DNA of 64,000 nucleotides from Bacteroidales bacterium (GTDB lineage: Bacteria > Bacteroidota > Bacteroidia > Bacteroidales > F082), in NCBI GenBank assembly GCA_017466405.1, contig JAFTUF010000052.1, positions 1-64,000 of the forward strand, in the 5' to 3' direction. A program made the translations under genes and the position numbers. Of the stretch, positions 8,866-17,559 are shown in pieces (positions within the stretch are counted from its first letter, which is position 1; each line of letters starts with the position of its first letter). The notes below the pieces were generated by a model that had not been told where the DNA came from, made no database searches, and saw only the letters and a program-made list of their open reading frames with translations.

Positions 8866-9678
8866 TTATTTCAACAACGATCTATTACTGCTGTTTTCAA
8901 GAATACTCATTTGATGAATAGCAATCTTATTAAGTTTCTCAAGTCGTTCATTCTGTGGGAGTCCTTCATTTATCATAACAGAATTTATATTCTCCATATT
9001 CGATATGCAGATTAACTCGTTTATTGTAGCATAATCACGTATATTCCCTTTCAAATAGGGGTTTCCGTCACGCCACTCCTTAGCTGTCATTCCGAACAAG
9101 GCCACATTCAAAACATCTGCTTCCTCAGCATATATCGTATTCCTTTGAATCTGACTTATTTCTTTTGGAACAAGGCAGTTCTTTATAGCGTCTGTGTGGA
9201 TATGATAATTTATTCTTGACAATTCTCGTTTTGCCGACCAGTCGAGTTTCTTTTGCTCTTCCTGCTTTAACCTTTGGAATTCTTTAATAAGATACAACTC
9301 AAACTCCACAGATACCCAACTGGCAAATTTAAAAGCTATATCCTTGTGAGCAAATGTTCCACCATATCTACCAGATTTGGAAATTATACCTACAGCATTT
9401 GTTGTCCTAATCCATTTCTGTGGTGATAACGTAAAAGCGTTTAACCCCGCTTGTCTTCTAAACTCCTCGAATTCGAGTGGTTTAAAATCCAGATTATACA
9501 AACTCTCCCATATACCTAAATATTCAACAGTATTTCTATTTCTCATCCAATTTGAGATTACTGCTATCGGATCATCACTCTTATATTTAGCAATATCTGT
9601 CAGAGAAATGTAATCATTATTATTTGCTGTAATGATTGTAACGTTTATGTTATTAACTATAACTTCTTTCTTTGTCAT
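8866..9678 (-). CDS. KilA-N domain protein
   Basis: A 270-residue soluble protein. Residues 1-130 form a KilA-N DNA-binding domain (YISLTDIAKYKSDDPIAVISNWMRNRNTVEYLGIWE...GRYGGTFAHKDIAFKFASWVSVEFELYLIKEFQRLK), a fold common in phages and large DNA viruses and also found as single genes in Bacteroidota chromosomes. The C-terminal half (HTDAIKNCLVPKEI...EEADVLNVALFGMTAKEWR) is the partner domain usually seen with it. The target is unknown. The gene sits alone, between blocks of dispersed repeats on both sides, with no phage structural or integrase gene nearby, so it was probably acquired on its own. Confidence 0.88.
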   Translation of the reverse strand: MTKKEVIVNNINVTIITANNNDYISLTDIAKYKSDDPIAVISNWMRNRNTVEYLGIWESLYNLDFKPLEFEEFRRQAGLNAFTLSPQKWIRTTNAVGIISKSGRYGGTFAHKDIAFKFASWVSVEFELYLIKEFQRLKQEEQKKLDWSAKRELSRINYHIHTDAIKNCLVPKEISQIQRNTIYAEEADVLNVALFGMTAKEWRDGNPYLKGNIRDYATINELICISNMENINSVMINEGLPQNERLEKLNKIAIHQMSILENSSNRSLLK

Positions 9679-9809
9679 AAGCTCTGTATTTTTAGTTACG
9701 ACACAAAAGTATGAAGAAAAAACCTTGCTTTTACATTTTTAACATTTTTTAACTTTTCGCAGATTTTTTGATATTATCAAGGGTTTAGAGGGTCCTATGG
9801 GACATAGTA

Positions 9810-9863
9810 GAGACGTACTAATTACACCTATAAAAAATAATCAATATGTAATTAATGCGTCTC
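9810..9863 (+). repeat. GAGACG hairpin element, diverged copy 2
   Basis: The outer arms GAGACG/CGTCTC are kept, but the inner arms are TAATTACA/TGTAATTA instead of CAACAACA/TGTTGTTG. Both arms have changed together, so pairing is preserved. An 8-bp tract follows 5 bp later. Confidence 0.75.
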
Positions 9864-9867
9864 ATCT

Positions 9868-9903
9868 TTGAGTCGCCGAGTCTCCGAGTCACCAAGTCAC
9901 CAT
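9868..9903. repeat. 8-bp tandem tract (CCGAGTCR type)
   Basis: Four to five units (TTGAGTCG, CCGAGTCT, CCGAGTCA, CCAAGTCA) lie directly after the hairpin element, in the same composite order as at 58874-59000. Confidence 0.75.
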
Positions 9904-10063
9904 GTAGGAACGTATCGCATACGTCCTGTTTCGAGTCTCCTGTAGAGGCGCACGGACGTGAGTCTTATCTGACCACGAATTGACACGAATCTGCACGAAT
10001 TATTTGAGAGTCTTTATATTTGCAAACAGAAGAAATATTAATGTTAAAACTATGTGTTTCATT

Positions 10064-10561
10064 TTATAAAAACTTTTTAGGTTTCATTCCTGACAATTCA
10101 ATTATATCTCTACACACTTCATAAAACTCTTCAAGACCTCGTTCTTTGGTATCTTCTGATGGTGAATATATATTATATTCAATCTTCTGACCAATTATGT
10201 CTATCTCCAAGTTAACTCCAGCACACGGGAGCAATGGATTAGTAGGATTCGTTCCAAGTATGATTTCCTTAGATGGAAGATTGATACATTTTTCAACAAT
10301 ATTGATAAAGCTACTTTCGTCTATTTCTAAAATAGTGTCATGATCTCGTTTAAGCCATGTTTCTGGGGCTGTATTGTCAAGAACAGGATTGTGTTTAATT
10401 CCAACAAAGCAAGAATCAAGATTTTTATACATACCGATCCTGTACTTTCCGAATTGAGTTTTGTTGTCAGCGAACTCTAAATTGATTTGTACATAATCAT
10501 ATTGAGCAAATAAAATCTGAATATTTAAGGTGATGATAATAAATAATAATATCTTTCTCAT
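10064..10561 (-). CDS. Small secreted protein of unknown function
   Basis: A 165-residue protein with a signal peptide (MRKILLFIIITLNIQILFAQ) and a mature part of mixed charge (YDYVQINLEFADNKTQFGKYRIGMYKNLDSC...). There are no membrane segments after the signal and no sorting domain, so a periplasmic location is inferred. I do not recognise the family. It stands alone between the KilA-N patch and an AT-rich spacer. Confidence 0.65.
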   Translation of the reverse strand: MRKILLFIIITLNIQILFAQYDYVQINLEFADNKTQFGKYRIGMYKNLDSCFVGIKHNPVLDNTAPETWLKRDHDTILEIDESSFINIVEKCINLPSKEIILGTNPTNPLLPCAGVNLEIDIIGQKIEYNIYSPSEDTKERGLEEFYEVCRDIIELSGMKPKKFL

Positions 10562-10940
10562 AAGGTTAGAATTTTCAATTAAACATTATTCCCATAACTG
10601 AAGATTTAATTTATTTTCAGTTCCGCAAAGATTATATTTTTTTATCAATTATCCAAACATTTTTTAATATTTTTTTATAATAAATCAGGGGGTAACTTAT
10701 TGATTATCTATTATTTAATTTATAATCCAATCGTAATAACATCTCTTTATCTAAACCAATCTGCACATATTATAGACAAGATTTGTAAATTCGATGTAGA
10801 ATGTCGCCCTTATAGCTGTCAATGTTTTGATTTATAGAAGCTGCCTTAAACAATAACAAAGACAGCAGTCTGTTTCACATTAATGAAGCCATCAATATGG
10901 CAGAACTGTCGCAGGATAAAAAAAACAAAGGGAGAGATGG
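10562..10940. other. 379-bp AT-rich spacer without a supported gene
   Basis: The first 70 bp must hold the promoter of the minus-strand secreted protein (a TCTTTGCGG-like stretch is seen near 10623-10636). The middle is very AT-rich. From about 10840 to 10954 a plus-strand frame (EAALNNNKDSSLFHINEAINMAEL...GCLIR, stop TGA at 10954) looks coding in composition but has no start of its own, and it may be the broken N-terminal part of whatever continues at 10941. Confidence 0.45.
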
Positions 10941-11303
10941 TTGTCTAATCAGGTGAGAAATCTAAGCCTGCAAAACGAAGACTATAAACGAGGCTTGAAG
11001 GAAAGTCTCAAAGTGATAAAGAAAGTCAACGAATCGGAGCATGACAAGAGAAAGAAACAGAACATCAATGAGATAAAAGAGCATGTCTATGGCTCTCAGT
11101 ACAAGACGGCATTTGAGGCGAGCGTAGATGTGTTAGAAGCTACATACAACAAGATTAGTTTGTTTGTCAAGAAGGCAAGGTCTAATATCAGGAAGAAATT
11201 GGAAATCGAGAAGCGGCTCAGCATATCGAAGTTTATCATCAACGAATATTACTTGAAGAGAGAGAATACGAAAAAAGAAGGTGCTAACCAAAAAGGAGAG
11301 TAA
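10941..11303 (+). CDS. Possible gene remnant, basic coiled-coil protein
   Basis: A 120-residue Lys/Glu-rich frame (LQNEDYKRGLKESLKVIKKVNESEHDKRKKQN...KKARSNIRKKLEIEKRLSISKF) beginning at a TTG that overlaps the end of another open frame (about 10840-10954). The composition resembles the helical tail of a mobilisation or replication protein, but I cannot name it. The lack of an ATG, promoter or RBS and the preceding broken frame suggest a decayed gene. It lies at the edge of the accessory patch. Confidence 0.4.
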   Translation: MSNQVRNLSLQNEDYKRGLKESLKVIKKVNESEHDKRKKQNINEIKEHVYGSQYKTAFEASVDVLEATYNKISLFVKKARSNIRKKLEIEKRLSISKFIINEYYLKRENTKKEGANQKGE

Positions 11304-11360
11304 ATGCGAGAGACAACATAAAAAACATTTCTCGGAATCGTTTCTTAAAAGAATGTTTCT

Positions 11361-11368
11361 TATTTTTG
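11361..11368 (+). promoter_or_regulatory. -7 box of the DAHP synthase gene
   Basis: TATTTTTG matches TAnnTTTG and leaves only about 7 bp to the ATG at 11376, or 10 to the next ATG, so the message would have a very short leader. Confidence 0.6.
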
Positions 11369-11375
11369 CAAAACT

Positions 11376-12437
11376 ATGATGAAGGACAGTTTTGACATAA
11401 AGAAATGGATAGAGAATCCCGATGAGTTGCTGCTCATTGCGGGACCTTGTAGCGTCGAGAGCAAAGAACAGATTTTCGACACTGCAGAAAAACTGTCTGA
11501 ACTACATCAAGTTAAAGTCTTGCGCGGCGGCATCTGGAAGCCTCGCACTCGTCCTAACGGTTTCGAAGGAATAGGAGAAGAAGGGCTGCCTTGGATGCAG
11601 GAGATATCACAAGAAACAGGACTGCCTTTCATGACAGAGGTGGCGACGCCGGAGCACGTTGAGCTTGCCCTAAAATATAATGTTGACGCTCTCTGGATTG
11701 GAGCGCGTACGGTGGCTAATCCTTTTTCAGTACAACAACTCGCTGACGCTCTGCAAGGAACCGACATCCCGATATTTATCAAAAACCCTATCGCCGCCGA
11801 CATCAAACTATGGCTCGGTGCATTCGAGCGTTTCTATTCCTCCGGACTCAGACATCTCGTCGCGATACACAGAGGTTTTCAAGATGTCAACGCTGCTCCC
11901 TACCGCAACAACCCTCGCTGGGAGATTCCTATCGAATTGCGTCGAAAAAATCCGGAAATACCAATCATAACAGATATAAGTCATATCTGCGGATGCCGTA
12001 ACATCTTGCAACAGACGGCTCAAAAAGCTTTAGACCTCGCGACGAACGGACTTATGATTGAGTCGCATTGCAATCCGAATTGCGCGCTGACTGACGCCGA
12101 ACAGCAGATTACGCCAGACAATTTGAAGTCGATGCTCTCTGAGTTGATAATACATAAATCAAAGTCAAATAATGCGGATTTCCTTCTTCAGGAATTGAGA
12201 ACTCAGATTGACAATATTGATGATGAATTATTGCAGCTTTTGGCAAGAAGGTCGGAGATATCTTCAAAAATTGGTGTGATAAAGAAAGAAAACAATCTTA
12301 CGGTACTTCAATTAGATAGATGGAATTCTATTCTTTCCAACCATATCGAAAGAGGAAAGAAGCTTGGGCTGAAAGAAGAACTTGTTAAAGAAATTTATGA
12401 ACTCATCCATAAGGATTCTATCGATAGACAGCTTTGA
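11376..12437 (+). CDS. Bifunctional DAHP synthase / chorismate mutase
   Basis: The N-terminal 255 residues are a KDO8P-synthase-like (type I beta) 3-deoxy-7-phosphoheptulonate synthase, the first step of the shikimate pathway (PEP + erythrose 4-phosphate). Motifs are LLIAGPCSVES, RGGIWKPRTRPNGFEG, DALWIGARTVANPF and ITDISHICG. Residues 265-350 are an AroQ-type chorismate mutase (LRTQIDNIDDELLQLLARRSEISSKIGVIKKENN), which converts chorismate to prephenate. This fusion is standard in Bacteroidota and allows feedback control by aromatic products. Two ATG codons are adjacent at the start. No other shikimate gene lies in the window. Confidence 0.95.
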   Translation: MMKDSFDIKKWIENPDELLLIAGPCSVESKEQIFDTAEKLSELHQVKVLRGGIWKPRTRPNGFEGIGEEGLPWMQEISQETGLPFMTEVATPEHVELALKYNVDALWIGARTVANPFSVQQLADALQGTDIPIFIKNPIAADIKLWLGAFERFYSSGLRHLVAIHRGFQDVNAAPYRNNPRWEIPIELRRKNPEIPIITDISHICGCRNILQQTAQKALDLATNGLMIESHCNPNCALTDAEQQITPDNLKSMLSELIIHKSKSNNADFLLQELRTQIDNIDDELLQLLARRSEISSKIGVIKKENNLTVLQLDRWNSILSNHIERGKKLGLKEELVKEIYELIHKDSIDRQL

Positions 12438-12440
12438 GAA

Positions 12441-12478
12441 TTCATAATGCATAATGCATAATTCATAATGCATAATTA
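12441..12478. repeat. 7-bp tandem tract (CATAATG/CATAATT)
   Basis: Five units of CATAATG or CATAATT start a few bases after the stop codon of the preceding gene and end just before the GH89 start codon. It is another member of the short-period intergenic tracts in the window. Confidence 0.75.
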
Positions 12479-12490
12479 TTTAATGGATTG

Positions 12491-14653
12491 ATGATGAGAA
12501 ACGTTTGGTTTTTATTGTGTTTAATTCTATTAACATCCTATTCTTGTACGGACTCATCGAATGTGTCCTTTTCGAGCAATTCCAATTCTAATATCTCTGA
12601 TTTTCTGAATCGTATTGGCGGTGAGAATGCTGCCGAGAAATTTGTTTTCGTCATTGATGAGAGTCTTTCTGAAAATGGAGAAGATGTTTTTGTGATTACT
12701 TCAAAAGACGACAAACCTTGTATCAAAGGAAGCTCTACTTTGGCAGTGACGACAGGTATCAACTGGTATTTAAATCATTACGCTCATATCAATCTCTCTT
12801 GGAATCAGCTCGTTATTGACGACTTGGCAAGTCGTGAGTTGCCGCTTCCTTCTAAAGAGGAACGTCATGTTTGCGATGCCGACTATCGTTATTATCTCAA
12901 CTACTGCACTTTCTCTTATTCGATGTCGGTCTGGACATGGGAGCGTTGGGAAAAGGAAATCGACTGGATGGCTTTGCACGGAATCAATATGCCGCTACAG
13001 ATTGTTGGTCTCGACGTGGTTTGGAAAAGATTGTTAACAGAATATTACAACTACACCTCCGACGAAGCTAATGAGTTCATCGCAGGACCCTGTTTCCAGG
13101 CTTGGTGGGGAATGAATAATCTCGAAGGCTGGGGCGGTCCGAATCCCGACTGGTGGTATGAGCGTCAGAAGGTTCTGTCGAAGAAGATATGCGACAGGAT
13201 GCGCGAACTCGGGATGCAGCCCGTTTTGCCAGGATTCAGTGGAATGGTACCGAGCGATTTCACAGAGAAGACAGGTCATGCTTCTAACAGTCAGGGACTT
13301 TGGTGCGGATTCCGACGTCCTAATATTTTAGATCCTAACAGCGAAGCCTTTAAAACGATGGCTGCCAATTATTACAAGGTGCTAGAAGAAGTGATGGGAA
13401 CATCGACTTATTACAGCATGGATCCTTTTCACGAAGGAGCTAACACTGAAAGCATTGACGTAGCTGCTGCGTATAAGGCAATCGCCGATGCGATGTATGC
13501 TGCCAACGACGATATTGACGAGAAATGGGTGATTCAATATTGGCAATGGAATTCCGACCAATATAAAGTCCTCGACCAAGTTGAAAAAGGCAAACTCGTG
13601 ATTTTGGATTTATTCTCTTCGGCACACACTCATTTTGAGGAATATAAATCTCACGATGCCGTTTATTGTATGCTGCCCAACTTCGGCGGTCGTTCCGGAT
13701 TTATGGGACGCTTCAATGGCGTGATAGACGGATATTTTGCAAATAAAGATTCACATTCTAACATAAAAGGCATTGGCGCGACACCCGAAGCTATTGGCTC
13801 AGTGTCTGTTTTATATGACGTTTTATTTGAGTTGCCTTGGCGTGAAACGAAACCTGACGCAAAAGAATGGATGCAGAATTATACCGTGAGTCGCTACGGT
13901 GAAGAGAACGCTCTTGCTCAGCAAGCATGGGAGTTGTTGCGTAATTCCGCGCTCAACTGCACGACGCAACTGCAAGGTCCGCACGAAGCCGTGATATGCG
14001 CACGTCCTTCATTGTCGGTAGATAGGGTTTCTTCATGGGGCGGAACGGATATTTTTTACAATTACGAAGACGTGAAGAAAGCCGCTCAGCTTTTGTTAGA
14101 AGCAGACTTAGAAGGTGAGAATTACAACTACGACCTTATCGAGATTACTCGTCAGGCTATGACAGATCATGCTTATTATCTGTTAAAAGATATTAAGAAA
14201 TCATACGAGGAGAATGATAATGAAAATTATGAAAGACTCCGCGATGAGTTTCTCTCTTTGATTTTAGATTTAGACGCTTTACTTAACACCAACGAGAATT
14301 TCATGTTAGGAAGCTGGACTGAGATGGCGCGTGCTATTGCCGATGAAATAAATGGAACGACTGATGATGACAAAAACTGGTTGGAACTCAACAACGCTCG
14401 TACTCTGATAACGACATGGGGCGATGAGGTTAACGCCAACCAAGGCGGATTACGTGATTATTCTTACAGAGCTTGGGGCGGAATGCTAAAGGATTTCTAC
14501 TATCCGCGATGGAAATACTTCTTCGACAACAACCTTCAAGAACCTGAAGGAGGCTGGTTTGAAATGGAAAGGAAATGGGCTTTGGATGAGAGCTTAAGAT
14601 ATTCCAACGAGCCGCAAGGCGATGTGAAAGAAAAAAGCGCACCAAATAATTGA
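12491..14653 (+). CDS. Alpha-N-acetylglucosaminidase, GH89 lipoprotein
   Basis: Homologue of NAGLU, which releases terminal alpha-linked N-acetylglucosamine, for example from heparan sulfate or mucin glycans. The start (MMRNVWFLLCLILLTSYSC) is a lipoprotein signal with the lipobox Cys at about residue 19. The family core is clear: YRYYLNYCTFSYSMSVWTWERWEKEIDWMALHGINMPL, PGFSGMVP, the acidic motif DPFHEGANTE in the catalytic region, and the tryptophan-rich C-terminal helices. Length about 720 residues matches the family. The ATG at 12491 or 12494 is preferred over a TTG at 12488. Together with the GH20 lipoprotein 1 kb downstream it suggests use of host amino-sugar glycans. Confidence 0.94.
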   Translation: MMRNVWFLLCLILLTSYSCTDSSNVSFSSNSNSNISDFLNRIGGENAAEKFVFVIDESLSENGEDVFVITSKDDKPCIKGSSTLAVTTGINWYLNHYAHINLSWNQLVIDDLASRELPLPSKEERHVCDADYRYYLNYCTFSYSMSVWTWERWEKEIDWMALHGINMPLQIVGLDVVWKRLLTEYYNYTSDEANEFIAGPCFQAWWGMNNLEGWGGPNPDWWYERQKVLSKKICDRMRELGMQPVLPGFSGMVPSDFTEKTGHASNSQGLWCGFRRPNILDPNSEAFKTMAANYYKVLEEVMGTSTYYSMDPFHEGANTESIDVAAAYKAIADAMYAANDDIDEKWVIQYWQWNSDQYKVLDQVEKGKLVILDLFSSAHTHFEEYKSHDAVYCMLPNFGGRSGFMGRFNGVIDGYFANKDSHSNIKGIGATPEAIGSVSVLYDVLFELPWRETKPDAKEWMQNYTVSRYGEENALAQQAWELLRNSALNCTTQLQGPHEAVICARPSLSVDRVSSWGGTDIFYNYEDVKKAAQLLLEADLEGENYNYDLIEITRQAMTDHAYYLLKDIKKSYEENDNENYERLRDEFLSLILDLDALLNTNENFMLGSWTEMARAIADEINGTTDDDKNWLELNNARTLITTWGDEVNANQGGLRDYSYRAWGGMLKDFYYPRWKYFFDNNLQEPEGGWFEMERKWALDESLRYSNEPQGDVKEKSAPNN

Positions 14654-14687
14654 TGCGCTAATATTACTAAACTAAAATTAAACTATT

Positions 14688-15626
14688 TTATCTGACTTGT
14701 TTTCTTCTATTCTTGTCGCCCCAGAGGCCATAGACTTCGCTTACGTTACCTGCTGTGATGAAAGCATTGATTTCGTTATCGTTGATATACTTCATCAAGT
14801 CTGAGAACTCGTCTGTTGATAAAAGAACTTCGAGCTCGACTTTATCTTCGCCGCTGTAACCGCCTTTAACATTATACATTGTCAAACCGCGTGAGATATC
14901 GTTGATGATAAATTGTCTGATTCTTTCATGTTCTGGAGAGATGATACAGACTCTCTTTCTCTTGTTCAAACTTGCTGTGAAATAGTCAACAACCAAACCG
15001 TTGATCCATGTTCCTATCAAACCAATGATAACCAAACGTGCGTCGTTGATCATGAAAGCTGTAGCGCAGATACACCAACCAGCGACCGATACTGAGGTAC
15101 CGATATCGAAATGTAAATATTTGTTAACGATTTTTGCCAAAATATCAAGACCGCCCGTTGAAGCGTTAATCTTGAACAATACCGCTTGAGCCAAACTCAA
15201 CAAAAGTACGAAGCAGCAGAGATCAAGCCAGAGGTCACCCATGATAGAAGGTATCTCTGAGTTAGGGCTGACGAATTTTTCGTATGGCAACCATTTTTCC
15301 AAAACTCCAATCATTGGTCCTAAAATGAGAGCAGTGTAAACTGTCTTGATACCGAATTCTTTGTCAATCAAGATGTAAGCCAATATCAACAAAATAGCGT
15401 TGATAACAAAGATTACCGTTGACACGTTGAGTGGGAAACCGAAGAACTTCTCACAGATTCCACTGATTACGATAGAAAGACCTGAAATTGTACCGATGAT
15501 AAGCTTGCTTGGTACGAGGAAATAATACACTGCACAAGCTGTGACTACCATACCTAAAGTCATGATAATCAACTCTACCCAGAACTTCTTAGTTCCTAAA
15601 TAGTTAATAATTTCTTTAAAGTTCAT
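14688..15626 (-). CDS. YitT family membrane protein (DUF2179)
   Basis: A 312-residue protein with five to six N-terminal membrane segments (ELIIMTLGMVVTACAVYYFLVPSKLIIGTISGLSIVISGI is the family's first hairpin). A cytosolic DUF2179 domain follows at about residues 220-300 (RKRVCIISPEHERIRQFIINDISRGLTMYNVKGGYSG). Members are thought to be transporters or regulators, but their substrate is not established. It lies between two glycosidase genes on the opposite strand and diverges from the GH20 gene; a minus-strand -7 box (TACTTTTG) is at 15647-15654. Confidence 0.92.
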   Translation of the reverse strand: MNFKEIINYLGTKKFWVELIIMTLGMVVTACAVYYFLVPSKLIIGTISGLSIVISGICEKFFGFPLNVSTVIFVINAILLILAYILIDKEFGIKTVYTALILGPMIGVLEKWLPYEKFVSPNSEIPSIMGDLWLDLCCFVLLLSLAQAVLFKINASTGGLDILAKIVNKYLHFDIGTSVSVAGWCICATAFMINDARLVIIGLIGTWINGLVVDYFTASLNKRKRVCIISPEHERIRQFIINDISRGLTMYNVKGGYSGEDKVELEVLLSTDEFSDLMKYINDNEINAFITAGNVSEVYGLWGDKNRRKQVR

Positions 15627-15646
15627 ACTTCGTTTTTTTTGATGCG

Positions 15647-15703
15647 CAAAAGTACAATAATTTATGATTGGATTTTAACTTGATTAAAATTTTATTAGCT
15701 TTG
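15647..15703. promoter_or_regulatory. Divergent promoters of yitT-like and GH20 genes
   Basis: The minus-strand -7 box TACTTTTG (15647-15654) serves the YitT gene. The plus-strand -7 box TAGCTTTG (15696-15703) serves the GH20 gene and places its start at the ATG at 15719 rather than at upstream in-frame codons. Confidence 0.65.
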
Positions 15704-15718
15704 CAAAAAAGATTTTTT

Positions 15719-17473
15719 ATGAAGAATTTATCGCTAATTATTTTTGCATGTATCTTCCTTTTTTCATGCACAGAAAACAAGACATTTACGACAGAAAATA
15801 TAATTCCTACTCCGAAAGAGTTAACTATCAATGACAACAAATTACATCCACTCAAAGATGTTGTAGTGTCTGAATCATCCGAGAATCTCATTTATCCTCA
15901 GAACAAAGACGAATATTATCTTAAGTCGGAGAACGGCAATGTTGTCATAGAAGGTAATGAAGTGTGGGCACGACAGACTCTCGCTCAACTCGTCGATAAG
16001 AAGAATCGTATTCCAGATGTAGAGATTCACGATTGGTCGGCTTATCCTTTCAGAGGTTTTATGCACGACACAGGACGTAACTTCCAGACAATAGAGATGC
16101 TGAAAGAAACTATCGACCTGATGTCCTTATACAAGATAAACGTCTTTCATTGGCATCTCACCGATAATCCTGCATGGAGAATTGAATGTAAAGTCTATCC
16201 TCAACTCAACGACGCTCAATATCAACGTCCAGGGCGCGACTGCGGTAAATTTTACACCTACGATGAAATTCGCGACCTTATTGCATACGCCAAAGAACGT
16301 GGCATCATGGTAATGCCCGAAATAGATATGCCTGGTCACTCCGCCTTTTTCAACAAGGCTTTCGGCTTCAGCATGGATTCAGAAGAAGGTATGAAGGTTC
16401 TCGAAAAATGCATCGAAGAGTTTTGTAATGAGATACCATCTTCTTTATGTCCTTATCTTCATATCGGCTCTGACGAGATTTACATCTCCGACCCAAAAGG
16501 ATTTATGAAATTCACCGAAGGTCTCTGCAAAAAGCATAATCGCATCGCCATGGCATGGGACCCAGGACTCCCCTCCGACTCTACCACAGTACGCCAGATA
16601 TGGAATACCGCTGCCGGCTCTAACGCTGCAAGCACTAAGAAAGGCGGCAAATATGTAGATTCTTTCATGGGTTATCTCAACTATTACGATCCTATCTATT
16701 TCACAAATAAAGTGTTTCTCCATAAAGCCTGCGCTCAGGATGTTCCCGACACAACTAACGCTCTCGGCGGAATATTATGTCTCTGGAACGACGTCCGCGT
16801 CGATGACAAGACTCGCATCGCTCTTCATAACGGCATGATTAACGGCATGATGGTTTATGCCGAACGCTTCTGGAACGGAGGCGAAGGCTCGCTCGAAGAG
16901 CTATATGCTTTTGAAGACAAGATGTCGTATCATAAGAAGAACTTGCTTCAAGAACATGACGTGCGCTGGGCTCCTAACGCACAGACAACATGGAAGATAA
17001 AGATTGGCAACAACGACACTCTCGTCGCACACGGAGGCGCCATCGACGTCGATGACATACTTACAGCCAACTCAATAAAAGTCGGCGACACTGTGTCGGC
17101 TTGGGCTTTCACTAATATTTATTCAGAAAAAGATACTGAGGTGAAGATGTGGGTAGGTTTTGAGGCAGCAGCACGTTCCAACAGAATTTCAGGTGGCATA
17201 GGACCGCAATGCAGATGGGAAAACGACGGAAGGATGTTTGTCAACGGCGAGGAGATTTTCCCTGCCAAGCCTTGGGACGAACCCGACGAATATGCGTTTT
17301 ATTTCAACACATGGCATCGTCCAGAAGAAGAGATTCCATACACCGACGAGCAGTTCTACTGGATGCGAGAACCCGTGACAATGAAACTCAAAAAAGGTAA
17401 CAACGAGATAAAACTCTATATACCAAAGACCTTCCGTGGACAAAGATGGAGTTTTGGAATGGTGAGGCTCTAA
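15719..17473 (+). CDS. Beta-N-acetylhexosaminidase, GH20 lipoprotein
   Basis: GH20 enzymes release terminal beta-linked GlcNAc or GalNAc by substrate-assisted catalysis. The signal MKNLSLIIFACIFLFSC has a lipobox Cys at residue 17. The core has FRGFMHDTGRNFQTIEMLKETIDLMSLYKINVFHWHLTDNPAWRIE, and the catalytic pair sits in HIGSDEI (the D-E dyad). The start at 15719 is chosen because the -7 box lies at 15696-15703 and the lipoprotein signal begins there. A C-terminal beta-sandwich of about 130 residues (NDTLVAHGGAIDVDDIL...) follows the barrel. The stop codon lies inside the first unit of an 8-bp repeat tract. Confidence 0.94.
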   Translation: MKNLSLIIFACIFLFSCTENKTFTTENIIPTPKELTINDNKLHPLKDVVVSESSENLIYPQNKDEYYLKSENGNVVIEGNEVWARQTLAQLVDKKNRIPDVEIHDWSAYPFRGFMHDTGRNFQTIEMLKETIDLMSLYKINVFHWHLTDNPAWRIECKVYPQLNDAQYQRPGRDCGKFYTYDEIRDLIAYAKERGIMVMPEIDMPGHSAFFNKAFGFSMDSEEGMKVLEKCIEEFCNEIPSSLCPYLHIGSDEIYISDPKGFMKFTEGLCKKHNRIAMAWDPGLPSDSTTVRQIWNTAAGSNAASTKKGGKYVDSFMGYLNYYDPIYFTNKVFLHKACAQDVPDTTNALGGILCLWNDVRVDDKTRIALHNGMINGMMVYAERFWNGGEGSLEELYAFEDKMSYHKKNLLQEHDVRWAPNAQTTWKIKIGNNDTLVAHGGAIDVDDILTANSIKVGDTVSAWAFTNIYSEKDTEVKMWVGFEAAARSNRISGGIGPQCRWENDGRMFVNGEEIFPAKPWDEPDEYAFYFNTWHRPEEEIPYTDEQFYWMREPVTMKLKKGNNEIKLYIPKTFRGQRWSFGMVRL

Positions 17474-17527
17474 GTTACTATGTTGCTGAGTTACTAAGTT
17501 GCTGAGATGCTGAGATGCTGAGTGTGA
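17470..17527. repeat. 8-bp tandem tract overlapping a stop codon
   Basis: About seven units (CTAAGTTA, CTATGTTG, CTGAGTTA, CTAAGTTG, CTGAGATG, CTGAGATG) begin so that the GH20 TAA is part of the first unit. No GAGACG hairpin is beside this one. Confidence 0.8.
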
Positions 17528-17559
17528 CGTATTGAGTACATCTAGTGTAGATATAATCA

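Larger units (their letters stand above)
9679..10063. other. 385-bp gene-free stretch with repeat fragments
   Basis: It holds the upstream region of the KilA-N gene (9679-9780), a GAGACG hairpin (9810-9863), an 8-bp tract (9868-9903), a small hairpin near 9908-9926 (ACGTATCGCATACGT), and a single truncated piece of the 74-bp hairpin family (9972-10001, CCACGAATTGACACGAATC). No open frame with coding character is seen. Confidence 0.7.

Noticed and set aside
8866..11303. Prophage or integrative element
   Set aside because: KilA-N is the only phage-like gene; there is no integrase, structural gene or attachment repeat.
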